DNA from: AB-137-C09 sp964458185
GTDB lineage: Bacteria; Pseudomonadota; Zetaproteobacteria; Mariprofundales; Mariprofundaceae
Direction of reading: 5' to 3'
Assembly (NCBI GenBank): GCA_964458185.1
Contig: CAYWFG010000005.1
Location: 19,172 to 83,171 of the forward strand
Length of the DNA stretch: 64,000 nucleotides
Part shown: one piece after another, positions 17,760 through 26,324 of the stretch
How the letters are laid out: each line of letters starts with the position of its first letter
Position numbering within the stretch: the stretch's first letter is position 1
Notes under the pieces: model-generated
The model's input: only the letters and a program-made list of their open reading frames with translations
Told to the model about the DNA's origin: nothing
Databases searched by the model: none
Translations under genes and position numbers: made by a program

Positions 17760-19015
17760 TGGCAAAGCAAGATCAAGTTCTTGTTGGTGTAGATATCGGA
17801 ACAAGCAAGATTGCCTGTGTCGTTGCAGAAGTAGGGCCTGGTGGTAAGCTGGATGTCATCGGTATTGGCAAACACCCATCGCGTGGCTTGCGCAAAGGCG
17901 TGGTGGTCAATATTGAAAGCACCGTAGAATCTATTCGCTTGGCCGTAGAAGAAGCTGAATTGATGGCAGGCGTTGATATTCGCTCTGTCTTTGTTGGTAT
18001 TGCAGGCAGTCATATTCGTGGTTACAATTCCAATGGGGTGGTAGCAACCAAAAATGGCGAAGTGACGCTGGATGATGTTACCCGTTCTATTGATGCTGCC
18101 AGTGCTATGGCGATTCCTGCTGATCAAAAAATCCTGCATATTTTACCGCAAGAATACATCATTGATGACCAAGATGGCATTCGTGAACCCGTGGGGATGA
18201 GCGGTATTCGCTTAGAAGCGCGCATTCACATGATTACAGGCGCGGTATCATCAGCGCAAAATTTGATTAAATGCTGCAATCGTTGCGAATTAGATGTATC
18301 TGACATGGTGCTGGAGCAGGTCGCATCCAGCGAAGCCGTCTTAAGCCAAGATGAAAAAGACATCGGCGTGGTGTTGATTGATATTGGTGGTGGAACCACT
18401 GATTTAGCGATTTTTATTGATGGTGCGATTCGCCATACAGCAGTGATTCCCATTGGTGGCGACCATTTAACCAATGATTTGGTGGTCGGTCTGCGTACCT
18501 CCGCCAGAGAAGCTGATCAATTAAAAATCAAATACGGTGCTTGCATGGTAGAGATGACCGATCCTGATGAGGTTATTGATGTTCCCAGCGTGGGTGGTCG
18601 TCCGCCGCGCCCTATGCCTCGGCAGATTATGGCACAAATTTTGGAGCCACGGGTACAAGAGCTGTTGGAGTTGGTAAAGATTGAAATTCAACGCTCTGGC
18701 TATCAAGAGTTGGTTGCTGCTGGGCTGGTATTAACAGGCGGTAGCTCATTGCTTGAAGGCATGGTTGAACTGGCAGAAGAAACATTTGATGGCTTACCCG
18801 TGCGCATGGGCAAGCCGCAAGGCGTTGGTGGTTTGGTGGATGTGGTCTCTAGCCCGATGTATGCCACAGGCGTTGGATTGCTGATGTATGGCAACCGCTA
18901 CCGACAGCGAGCAAGTAGCGGCAGTGTAGAACCTGCACGGCATAATATGGGGCGCGGTGCATCAAGAAACAGCTTGTGGCAACGCATGCGCCGATGGTTT
19001 GGGGACGAACATTGA
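17759..19015 (+). CDS. ftsA: Cell division protein FtsA (actin-like)
   Basis: This 418-residue actin-fold ATPase has phosphate-1 segment VGVDIGTSKIACVVAE, the 1C-domain block SVFVGIAGSHIRGYNS and the second phosphate segment VVLIDIGGGTTDLAIF. The adenosine motif is LTGGSSLLEGMVELAE. The C-terminal LWQRMRRWFGDE is the usual amphipathic membrane-targeting helix. FtsA tethers FtsZ to the membrane. The ATG at 17759 overlaps the ftsQ stop. Confidence 0.97.
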   Translation: MAKQDQVLVGVDIGTSKIACVVAEVGPGGKLDVIGIGKHPSRGLRKGVVVNIESTVESIRLAVEEAELMAGVDIRSVFVGIAGSHIRGYNSNGVVATKNGEVTLDDVTRSIDAASAMAIPADQKILHILPQEYIIDDQDGIREPVGMSGIRLEARIHMITGAVSSAQNLIKCCNRCELDVSDMVLEQVASSEAVLSQDEKDIGVVLIDIGGGTTDLAIFIDGAIRHTAVIPIGGDHLTNDLVVGLRTSAREADQLKIKYGACMVEMTDPDEVIDVPSVGGRPPRPMPRQIMAQILEPRVQELLELVKIEIQRSGYQELVAAGLVLTGGSSLLEGMVELAEETFDGLPVRMGKPQGVGGLVDVVSSPMYATGVGLLMYGNRYRQRASSGSVEPARHNMGRGASRNSLWQRMRRWFGDEH

Positions 19016-19102
19016 GCATTTTAATACCACTTTTTTTAAAACGCTATAGTTTGTCACCAATTTTTACAACATACACAATAAACACAGCGGTAGGAGGGTA
19101 AG

Positions 19103-20329
19103 ATGTCGATATATTATGAATTGGATGATACCAGTGGCTTAACAGCCAATATAAAAGTTATTGGTATTGGCGGTGGCGGTGGCAATGCCCTCAATAATAT
19201 GATTGACCAACGGCTTAGTGGGGTAGAATTTATTGTCGCCAATACGGATGCACAAGCCATTGAACGCAGCAAGGCAGATGTTCGTTTGCAATTGGGTACG
19301 GAACACACCCGTGGCTTAGGTGCTGGTGCTAACCCTGCGATTGGTCGTGAATCCGCTGAAGCTGAAAAAGATCAAATCCGTGATCTCTTGCAACAAACTG
19401 ATATGGTGTTTATCACCGCTGGCATGGGCGGTGGTACGGGTACGGGGGCTGCGCCTGTTATCGCTGAAATCGCTAAAGAAATGGGTATTCTTACCGTTGC
19501 TGTGGTGACTAAACCCTTTGGCTTTGAAGGTCGCAAACGCATGCGTCAAGCAGAAGAAGGCATTGCCGAGTTGCGCCAGCATGTTGATACGTTAATTACC
19601 ATTCCCAACCAAAAGTTGATTGGTGCAGTAGGTAAAAACACCCCCTTGATGGAAGCTTTTCGTAAAGCCGATGAGGTTTTATTGCAAGCCGTTCGCGGTA
19701 TCTCTGATTTAATCGCTAATTCAGGGTATATCAATGTGGATTTTGCAGATGTTCGTTCGGTAATGAGTGAAAATCGCGGTATTGCCATGATGGGTGCTGG
19801 TGTTGCCAGTGGTGAAAATCGTGCCTGTGCGGCAGTCGAAATGGCGATTTCTTCACCGCTGCTAGAAGACATGGATATTCATGGTGCGCAGGGTATTTTA
19901 ATTAATGTTACAGGCTCTTCTGAAATGGGTCTTCATGAAGTCACCGAGGCGGTGTCGATTATTGAAAATATGGTCGATGAAGATGCCAATATTATTTTTG
20001 GTTGTGTCAATGACGATGCCTTGGGCGATGAGTTATTGGTCACGGTTGTGGCAACAGGTTTGTGTGAATCAGCGATGAAAAAACCTACAACGATGCCACG
20101 CAACGAGCCTAAGCGCGTAGCAATGCCAACCGCTGCGGCAGCCCCTTCACGGGCAACTACAGCACCAAACATTCCTATGGGTTCACGCTTTGATTACCGC
20201 AATGCAGGCACAGGCGAAGCTGCACCGACTACGCCGAGCCGCTCTAGCCGAAAAGCTTCTAATGCTGTGTCTGCCTATGATGAAGAGCAGTTGTCGATCC
20301 CAACATGGATCCGTAAACAAGCTGATTAA
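19103..20329 (+). CDS. ftsZ: Cell division protein FtsZ (tubulin-like GTPase)
   Basis: This 408-residue protein has IKVIGIGGGGGNALNNMI, FIVANTDAQAI, the tubulin signature GMGGGTGTGAAPVIAE, the T7 loop NVDFADVRSVM and a variable linker rich in Ala, Pro and Thr (about 325-390). It ends with the conserved C-terminal peptide LSIPTWIRKQAD, which binds FtsA and other partners. It has a strong site TAGGAGGG before the ATG and an 87-bp spacer from ftsA, the only real gap in the cluster, so a private promoter is possible although I see no clear one. Confidence 0.98.
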   Translation: MSIYYELDDTSGLTANIKVIGIGGGGGNALNNMIDQRLSGVEFIVANTDAQAIERSKADVRLQLGTEHTRGLGAGANPAIGRESAEAEKDQIRDLLQQTDMVFITAGMGGGTGTGAAPVIAEIAKEMGILTVAVVTKPFGFEGRKRMRQAEEGIAELRQHVDTLITIPNQKLIGAVGKNTPLMEAFRKADEVLLQAVRGISDLIANSGYINVDFADVRSVMSENRGIAMMGAGVASGENRACAAVEMAISSPLLEDMDIHGAQGILINVTGSSEMGLHEVTEAVSIIENMVDEDANIIFGCVNDDALGDELLVTVVATGLCESAMKKPTTMPRNEPKRVAMPTAAAAPSRATTAPNIPMGSRFDYRNAGTGEAAPTTPSRSSRKASNAVSAYDEEQLSIPTWIRKQAD

Positions 20330-20345
20330 TCTGCGCTGATTTGCC

Positions 20346-21119
20346 GTGCTAAAGGTTGCAACGCTTAATCGTGGACTTGCTTATGGTGAGGGCTGCTTTG
20401 AAACCTTTCGTGTTATTGATGGCTGTGTTTTTGCCTTACCCCAGCACCAACAGCGTTTAACCCGTGCGGCGGCGGAATTTGGTTGGTCTGTTGATGCCAG
20501 ACTATTGCTTGATGATGCCATAGCTAAGGCAAAACAAGAAGGCGATGATGTATTGGTTCGGCTAACATTAACGGGGGGGGATGCACCATGGGGTGTACTG
20601 CCACCAATCAATGCCATGCCGACAACATGGTTGCAGTCGATGCCTACGCCGACCCGCTCGCCTTTGCATCTTCGTATGATTGATTGTGGCAACACAGCAT
20701 TACGCCGCAGAGATGTGAAGCGAAATGCAGATTATGCTGACCCCTTGCGTATTTATCAGCAGTCACGCCAGCAATTACATGATGATGAGCAAATGCTTTT
20801 TTGTGCCGATAACAAAATGATCAGTACGATGACAGCAAACCTCATTGTTTATGACCAAGGGCAATGGATAACCCCTGAAGATAATCATCTATTAACTGGC
20901 ATTGTTCGCCATGCATTACTGCAAGAGAAACACATTATTGTTAAACCTTGTTGGCAGAGTTTAGCCAAGTCCTGCGAAGCGATGGCATGTATCAACAGTG
21001 GTGTTTTCATCCAGCCTGTCGCTGCTATCAATGGTCGCCCCTTAGCCAGTCAACATCATGCCTTTGAGTCATTGTATGATTTTTTCAAACATCAAAAAGG
21101 CGTTCCTGTATGCCTATAA
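20346..21119 (+). CDS. pabC: Aminodeoxychorismate lyase-like PLP enzyme (class IV aminotransferase fold)
   Basis: This 257-residue protein has the class IV aminotransferase N-terminal block LNRGLAYGEGCFETFRV, a candidate PLP lysine in DVKRNADYADPL and the C-terminal NSGVFIQPVAAINGRPL. PabC removes pyruvate from aminodeoxychorismate to give p-aminobenzoate for folate. It begins about ten residues later than E. coli PabC, and an in-frame stop at 20337-20339 prevents extension, so the GTG at 20346 is the only available start. Its place next to mltG (pabC-yceG) is the usual neighbourhood. It overlaps mltG by ten bases. Confidence 0.85.
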   Translation: MLKVATLNRGLAYGEGCFETFRVIDGCVFALPQHQQRLTRAAAEFGWSVDARLLLDDAIAKAKQEGDDVLVRLTLTGGDAPWGVLPPINAMPTTWLQSMPTPTRSPLHLRMIDCGNTALRRRDVKRNADYADPLRIYQQSRQQLHDDEQMLFCADNKMISTMTANLIVYDQGQWITPEDNHLLTGIVRHALLQEKHIIVKPCWQSLAKSCEAMACINSGVFIQPVAAINGRPLASQHHAFESLYDFFKHQKGVPVCL

Positions 21120-22087
21120 CACCTTGGCGAATCACACGCTATGTCAGTGCTTTTGTGATTTTATCGAGTGTTATTATCAGTGGTTTATGCTGGCAATATG
21201 ATCGTCTTATTCATCAACAGCAAGATGTTGATTCATCTTCTATCGTTATTGCATCAGGCAGTAGTCTTGAGCATATAGCGACTGTATTACAGAAAAAAAA
21301 AATCATTACATCAGCCTATATTTTTCGTCTTTACGCCCGCTGGGAACGGCAGCAGGGCAACATTCAAGCAGGAGAATTCCTCTTTGATGGCAAGCTCAAT
21401 ATGATTCAAGTATTGCAAACGCTGGTGACAGGCAAGGTGATACAGCATCATGTTACCATTGTGGAAGGATTGCGTACTACGCAAGTGTTGGAATCTCTAG
21501 CCACACAAACAAGCAGTGATATTAAGCGTTGGCAAACGGCGATAACCACCTTGCTTGGTGATCAGCAAGAAGGCTATTTATTGCCAGAGACCTACAATTA
21601 TGTAAAACCCATCAAGCCATTGGCTTTATTACAAAAAATGATTCAAGCGCAACAAGCCATCATGGATGAGTTGCATATTCAAAATCCACAACAAATTCGC
21701 ATCATGGCTTCTATTATTGAAAAAGAAACAGCCGTTGATGCTGAACGTCCCATTATTGCCTCGGTGATTAAAAACCGCTTGAAAAAAGGCATGCCGTTGC
21801 AAATGGATCCGACGGTGATTTATGGCTTATGGCGCACACAGGGAACATTCTCGGGCAATATTCACCGTTTAGACTTACAGCATGACACACCGTGGAACAG
21901 TTATACCCGCAGAGGTCTGCCTGTATCCCCTATTTGCAACCCTAGCCGCAGCAGTTTGCAAGCTGCTGCTGACCCTGCAGATACCAAGTTTTTATTTTTT
22001 GTTGCCAATGGCAAAGGTGGTCATACCTTTGCTCGTACCCACAAACAACATCAGCGTAATGTTCGCCGCTGGCTGCGAGGGCAATAA
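21110..22087 (+). CDS. mltG: Endolytic murein transglycosylase MltG (YceG)
   Basis: This 325-residue protein has an N-terminal membrane anchor (about 9-28), a LysM-like segment (about 40-85) and the catalytic region IMASIIEKETAVDAERPIIA with the likely catalytic glutamate near residue 204. It is followed by LKKGMPLQMDPTVIYGLW and NGKGGHTFARTHKQH. MltG cleaves nascent glycan strands at the inner membrane and sets their length, which suits a place after the dcw cluster. ATG at 21110 overlaps pabC. Confidence 0.95.
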   Translation: MPITPWRITRYVSAFVILSSVIISGLCWQYDRLIHQQQDVDSSSIVIASGSSLEHIATVLQKKKIITSAYIFRLYARWERQQGNIQAGEFLFDGKLNMIQVLQTLVTGKVIQHHVTIVEGLRTTQVLESLATQTSSDIKRWQTAITTLLGDQQEGYLLPETYNYVKPIKPLALLQKMIQAQQAIMDELHIQNPQQIRIMASIIEKETAVDAERPIIASVIKNRLKKGMPLQMDPTVIYGLWRTQGTFSGNIHRLDLQHDTPWNSYTRRGLPVSPICNPSRSSLQAAADPADTKFLFFVANGKGGHTFARTHKQHQRNVRRWLRGQ

Positions 22088-22131
22088 TTGACTAGCCTTG
22101 CACACAAAATACGGTCAGGGAGTTATCTTTT

Positions 22132-22620
22132 TTGAAAGTAATGTTTTTTGTTCGCAGCATAGTTCTCTTGTATGCCGTGCTATTATTGTCATCTTGCGAA
22201 AACGATAACGTCACCCAAATCGAATGGATGATTCCAATGCAGCCTAGCAATGATCGCCATACAACATCCAGCTTAGATCAAGCCATGCCCGATTGGGCAA
22301 ACAAAGAAGGGATGTCTGTTGAGCTGATGCTGTTAAGCAAAAGTCTTGCCAAAACATGGTCATACAGCATAAAAAAAGGCGTGGTCATTAGGCATCGTGA
22401 TTTATCCATAGAACTACTGGGTGTGTCGCAACATTTACGTGTGAGCAAAGATGGTTATATTGAAGACCCATCGGTTGATAATCCTGCTGCTTTTGTGCGG
22501 ATTTTTAAAGGGAAAAGCCATCATATTGTTTATGAAGGTTGGTTGTACCAAGAATTCCCTGAACTTTTTGGGCTAGAAGACCCTGAATGGCAACTGTGGC
22601 TGAAGCATGTAAGCCCTTGA
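22132..22620 (+). CDS. Predicted DUF2155-like lipoprotein
   Basis: This 162-residue protein has a hydrophobic N-terminal signal ending in the lipobox LLLSSC (lipidated Cys near residue 23). The C-terminal half resembles DUF2155: AFVRIFKGKSHHIVYEGWLY then a Pro-Glu-Leu segment and DPEWQLWL, matching the GWMF...P-x-YDVWL pattern of that family as I remember it. The function is unknown. AGGGAG at 22117-22122 lies nine bases before the TTG at 22132 and too far from the ATG at 22141, so I favour the TTG. It probably sits in the inner leaflet of the outer membrane or the inner membrane. Confidence 0.65.
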   Translation: MKVMFFVRSIVLLYAVLLLSSCENDNVTQIEWMIPMQPSNDRHTTSSLDQAMPDWANKEGMSVELMLLSKSLAKTWSYSIKKGVVIRHRDLSIELLGVSQHLRVSKDGYIEDPSVDNPAAFVRIFKGKSHHIVYEGWLYQEFPELFGLEDPEWQLWLKHVSP

Positions 22621-22659
22621 TTTTGTATAAATATATTTTTTATGGAGTAATGATTACCA

Positions 22660-23157
22660 ATGATTAATTTTGAATTCGCCCCTTGGGGGCTTTTTTTTGC
22701 AGGTTTGATGTATGTGATTGGCAATGGCGTGTGGGTGAATCATGCTGTACGTCGCCGCCGTTGGTTGGGTTGGGTGTTGTGGTCGTTGTTGGGTGTATTG
22801 TTGTTGGTGTTGGCAGCGGCTTTTGATGGTCGCATGGACGGTGGCGATGCGACCATCATGGATCGTTTGACCATGGTTGACCCTGAAAATCACTGGATTG
22901 CATTAACTTTGTTTGCGTTATTATCTGTGCCTGGGGCTGCGTGTGTTTGGTTGAATCAATCTGTCCGTTGGACGCGCATGGCATTGCTATTGCCTGCTTT
23001 GTTAATATTTTTACCGATGGGGCAACAGTTAGCAAACCCTAATGATGATTATTTAATGCTTACTATTGGCGTGACCTTGGCTGTATGTGCTTCGTTAGTA
23101 CTTTGGCAAAGTCTGTTGGATCATGAGCCTTTTCGGCATAGTAAACCAGCAACCTAA
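22660..23157 (+). CDS. Unknown integral membrane protein
   Basis: I do not recognise this 165-residue protein. It has about five predicted membrane helices (roughly 8-26, 36-53, 80-97, 103-121 and 131-150), a basic loop VRRRR after the first helix and an acidic loop with DGRMDGGDATIMD between helices two and three. It ends with a polar tail. It lies 39 bp after the DUF2155-like gene and 18 bp before fieF, so the three may be co-transcribed. No catalytic motif is visible. Confidence 0.7.
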   Translation: MINFEFAPWGLFFAGLMYVIGNGVWVNHAVRRRRWLGWVLWSLLGVLLLVLAAAFDGRMDGGDATIMDRLTMVDPENHWIALTLFALLSVPGAACVWLNQSVRWTRMALLLPALLIFLPMGQQLANPNDDYLMLTIGVTLAVCASLVLWQSLLDHEPFRHSKPAT

Positions 23158-23175
23158 AGGGTTTATACAAATACC

Positions 23176-24099
23176 ATGACGGATGTTGTTCGCGTCTCTG
23201 CTGAAACTGAACGCTTAATGCGCTTGGCAACTTGGGCATCGGTGTCGGTGGCGAGCATTTTGATTATTGCTAAGTTATTGGCGTGGTTCACCACTGATTC
23301 GATCAGTGTACTGGCAACGCTGTTGGACTCTTGTTTGGATGTGTTTGCTTCGTTACTCAATATGTTTGCAGTGCGTCATGCTTTGACCCCCCCCGATGAA
23401 GAGCATCGTTTTGGTCATGGTAAGGCAGAAGCCCTTGCAGGCTTAGGACAATCCATGTTTATCATGGGGTCAGCACTGTTTCTTATCTTAGAAAGTCTAC
23501 GCCGTTTATGGCATCCTCAAGCGGTTCAACAAGTTGATGTTGGCATCATGATCATGGTCTTTTCCATTGTTCTTACGATGGTATTATTGATGTTTCAACG
23601 GCATGTTATTCAACAAACAAATTCTACCGCGATTCGTGCGGATGCATTGCATTATCAAAGTGATTTGTATGCCAATGCTGCTGTTATTGCTGCCCTTGCC
23701 CTTGCGGCATGGGGGTGGCATGGTTTTGATGCACTCTTTGGTTTAGGCATTGCGGTGTTTATTTTGTACGGTGCTTGGGGAATTATTCACCAAGCATGGG
23801 ATGAGTTGATGGACCGTGAACTCCCTGACGAAGACCGTGAAAAAATTGAAGGGCTAGTATTGTTGCATCCTGATACTGAAAGCGTGCATGATTTGCGCAC
23901 CCGAAAATCAGGACTGCGTTATTATATTCAATTGCACTTGGTGCTTGATGCCGATATGCCACTGCATGAGGCGCATCGCATTGCCGACGAAGTCGAGGCG
24001 CGTATCCAACAAGCGTTTCCTTCTGCTGATATTTTAATTCATCAAGATCCCTCAGGTTTGGTTGAGCCCTTGGCGGAGCATGAGCGGTCAGGTGATTAG
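23176..24099 (+). CDS. fieF: Cation diffusion facilitator, FieF-type Fe(II)/Zn(II) efflux pump
   Basis: This 307-residue CDF transporter has six membrane helices. The metal site in helix two is LLDSCLD (D51, D55), followed by HRFGHGKAEALAGL; helix five carries ADALHYQSDLYAN with the second His/Asp pair. The cytoplasmic C-terminal domain has HDLRTRKSGLRYYIQLHL and DILIHQDPSG. These match E. coli FieF, an iron and zinc/proton antiporter. Metal choice cannot be fixed from sequence alone. Its 3' end is the left border of the accessory island. Confidence 0.92.
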   Translation: MTDVVRVSAETERLMRLATWASVSVASILIIAKLLAWFTTDSISVLATLLDSCLDVFASLLNMFAVRHALTPPDEEHRFGHGKAEALAGLGQSMFIMGSALFLILESLRRLWHPQAVQQVDVGIMIMVFSIVLTMVLLMFQRHVIQQTNSTAIRADALHYQSDLYANAAVIAALALAAWGWHGFDALFGLGIAVFILYGAWGIIHQAWDELMDRELPDEDREKIEGLVLLHPDTESVHDLRTRKSGLRYYIQLHLVLDADMPLHEAHRIADEVEARIQQAFPSADILIHQDPSGLVEPLAEHERSGD

Positions 24100-24103
24100 T
24101 GGA

Positions 24104-24346
24104 AATGATCTTTTTATTGCTTTGTTAGCCAAAGAGACAGGCGCAGCAACGCTCATCGAAGTAGCCGAACACTTCAACCGTGATATTGCCACGATAAGTG
24201 GGGCTGTTAGCCGCATTCGCAAACGTTCACTCATCGACGGTGAGTTTAACTCAAGGAATAATATTTTGTTTGCCGAATTTGCATCTATTCGGAATAAACA
24301 CAATAGGACGAAGCCTGCGCCCGTTTACTATAAAAGAGAAAACTAA
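24104..24346 (+). pseudogene. Remnant of a REP-associated (RAYT/Y1) transposase: C-terminal DnaA-like HTH only
   Basis: This frame encodes LLAKETGAATLIEVAEHFNRDIATISGAVSRIRKRS-type sequence. Its core EVAEHFNRDIATISGAVSRI resembles the helix-turn-helix of DnaA domain IV, which also occurs at the C-terminus of REP-associated tyrosine transposases. The catalytic HUH domain is missing. Upstream codons of the frame run into fieF in another frame, so the fragment begins abruptly right after fieF. In-frame starts exist at 24062, 24080 and 24092, so a small expressed protein is not excluded. The last codons before the stop coincide with a REP-like sequence (24302-24328). I infer a truncated mobile-element gene at the island border. 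Confidence 0.55.
24302..24328 (+). repeat. REP-like repeat, left copy flanking the type III restriction-modification module
   Basis: The core AAGCCTGCGCCCGTT here matches AAGCCTGCCCCCGTT at 29722-29736. Including the AATAG-AACG lead-in, the two 27-nt segments differ at only a few positions and by one inserted base. Both are in the same orientation and bracket mod, res and the small zinc-ribbon gene. Confidence 0.5.
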
Positions 24347-24348
24347 AC

Positions 24349-26313
24349 ATGAAAAAACTGAAAATGCAGACGCCCAATAGTACGGCGCAGAATATTGAAC
24401 AGATTGCCAAACTATTTCCCTATGTGCTGACTGAAACAGTAGATGATGCTGGCAACCTTAAAAAAGCCATTGATTTTGACCTGCTTAAACAGTGTTTGTC
24501 TAATGTACTGGTTGACGATGAAAATGAACGCTATCGCTTAGACTGGCCGGGTAAAAAAGCTGCCTTGTTAAAGGCGAATACGCCTATCACTACAACCCTG
24601 CGCCCTTGCCGAGAAGAGAGTGTCAATTTTGATACGACCGAGAATATCTATATAGAAGGGGATAACTTTGAAGTCTTGAAGATTTTGCAGGAGTCCTATC
24701 TTGGCAAGGTTAAGATAATCTATATCGATCCGCCTTATAATACGGGTAAGGATTTTATCTATAAAGATAATTTTAAGGTGAGTAAAGAAGAGTACGAGGA
24801 AGAGATTGGTGCGGTTGATGATGAGGGTGAAAAACTGTTTAGAAATACAGATTCCAATGGGAGGTTTCATTCTGACTGGTTGAGTATGATGTATGAGCGG
24901 TTGGTGATTGCACGGGATTTACTTAGGGATGATGGGGTTATTTTTATTAGTATTGATGGCAATGAACTATCAAATGTCCAAAAGATATGTGATGAACTCT
25001 TCGGAGAGGAAAATCTTGTCGGAAATATTATTTGGAGAAACGTTACAGATAATAATCCTTCAAATATTGCTACAGAGCATGAATATATTGTGGTTTATGC
25101 TAAATCAAAAGCAAATCTTGAACCAGTATGGAAATCAAAACTATCGGATGTAAAAGCTCTTCTAGTTGATATTGGAAATGAGTTGATTGGAAAATATCAG
25201 GATCAAGAAACTCTCCAGGCAAAGTATTCAGAATGGTTTCGGGAAAACAAATCCCAAATGGGGATGTTAGACAGGTATAAGTATATTGATCAAGGGGGCG
25301 TTTATACGGGTAGCCAAAGTGTTCATAACCCTGGGAAAGAAGGTTATAGGTATGATGTTATTCATCCTGACACACAAAAGGTCTGTAAAGAACCATTAAT
25401 GGGTTACCGTTTTCCAGAAGTTACTATAAATAAACTGCTTGAGGAAGGGAAAATCCTTTTTGGAAATGATCATAACAAGATTATCGAGTTGAAGGTTTAT
25501 GCAAAAGATTATTTAGAGAAACTATCAAGCGTAGAGATACTTGATGGACGGCTCGGAGCCTATGATGTTAGGCAACTATTCTTAGAGAACACCAAAGTCT
25601 TTACCAACCCAAAGCCTGTTGTACTAATAAAGAAATATTTATCTTTTATTTTATCCGATTCAGACATTATCCTAGACTTCTTCGCTGGTTCCGCCACCAC
25701 CGCCCATGCAGTCATGCAACTCAACGCTGAAGACAACGGCAATCGCAAATTCATCATGGTGCAACTCCCAGAAAAAACCGATGAAAAATCAGAAGCCTAT
25801 AAAGCAGGTTACAAAACCATAGCTGAAATAGGCAAAGAAAGAATCCGCCGCGCAGGACAAAAAATAATAGCAGCGAACCAAGATAAAGACGGTATTGAAC
25901 ATTTAGATATTGGTTTTCGGGTCTACAAAACCGACACCACCAATATGAAGGATGTCTATTATCACCCAGTGGAATTGAGGCAAAAGGATTTTTTTTATTC
26001 CATTAGCAACATCAAAGAAGACCGTACCCCAGATGATTTACTTACCCAGATAATCCTTGATCTTGGCTTGGAACTTAATCTACCCATTGAGAAAAAAGAG
26101 ATACTCGGTCATACTGTTTTTATTGTCCAAACTAACGCCTTGGTTGCCTGTTTTGATGATGATATCAACTTTAAAATCATTGACGAAATAGCAGCGCTAT
26201 CCCCCTTCAAGGTCGTTTTCAAAGATGCCAGTTTTAACGATGATAAAGATAGAATCAATGTGGAAGAGCGGTTTAAGCGGTTGTCTCCTGAGACTGTCAT
26301 TACGGTGATATAA
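24349..26313 (+). CDS. mod: Type III restriction-modification system methyltransferase (Mod)
   Basis: This 654-residue beta-class adenine-N6 methyltransferase has motif IV DPPYNTGKDF at 127-136 and the SAM-binding FxGxA segment LDFFAGSATTAHAVMQLN at about 442-459. The ~300 residues between them should form the target recognition domain. Length and order match EcoP15I-type Mod. Mod dimerises, recognises a short asymmetric site and methylates one strand; with Res it cuts unmodified DNA. Base composition is uneven: about 25020-25660 is clearly richer in A+T and in AGA/ATA codons than either end, which suggests a swapped recognition domain. It lies eleven bases before res. The recognition site cannot be read from the sequence. 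Confidence 0.95.
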   Translation: MKKLKMQTPNSTAQNIEQIAKLFPYVLTETVDDAGNLKKAIDFDLLKQCLSNVLVDDENERYRLDWPGKKAALLKANTPITTTLRPCREESVNFDTTENIYIEGDNFEVLKILQESYLGKVKIIYIDPPYNTGKDFIYKDNFKVSKEEYEEEIGAVDDEGEKLFRNTDSNGRFHSDWLSMMYERLVIARDLLRDDGVIFISIDGNELSNVQKICDELFGEENLVGNIIWRNVTDNNPSNIATEHEYIVVYAKSKANLEPVWKSKLSDVKALLVDIGNELIGKYQDQETLQAKYSEWFRENKSQMGMLDRYKYIDQGGVYTGSQSVHNPGKEGYRYDVIHPDTQKVCKEPLMGYRFPEVTINKLLEEGKILFGNDHNKIIELKVYAKDYLEKLSSVEILDGRLGAYDVRQLFLENTKVFTNPKPVVLIKKYLSFILSDSDIILDFFAGSATTAHAVMQLNAEDNGNRKFIMVQLPEKTDEKSEAYKAGYKTIAEIGKERIRRAGQKIIAANQDKDGIEHLDIGFRVYKTDTTNMKDVYYHPVELRQKDFFYSISNIKEDRTPDDLLTQIILDLGLELNLPIEKKEILGHTVFIVQTNALVACFDDDINFKIIDEIAALSPFKVVFKDASFNDDKDRINVEERFKRLSPETVITVI

Positions 26314-26324
26314 GGAGAGATCTG

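Noticed and set aside
19016..19102. Promoter for ftsZ in the ftsA-ftsZ gap
   Set aside because: Only a weak TTGTCA-like box without a convincing -10 was seen; the strong ribosome-binding site is clear but the promoter is not.
24062..24103. N-terminal extension of the transposase remnant into fieF
   Set aside because: These codons belong to the end of fieF in another frame and show no family similarity; only the DnaA-like HTH part is supported.
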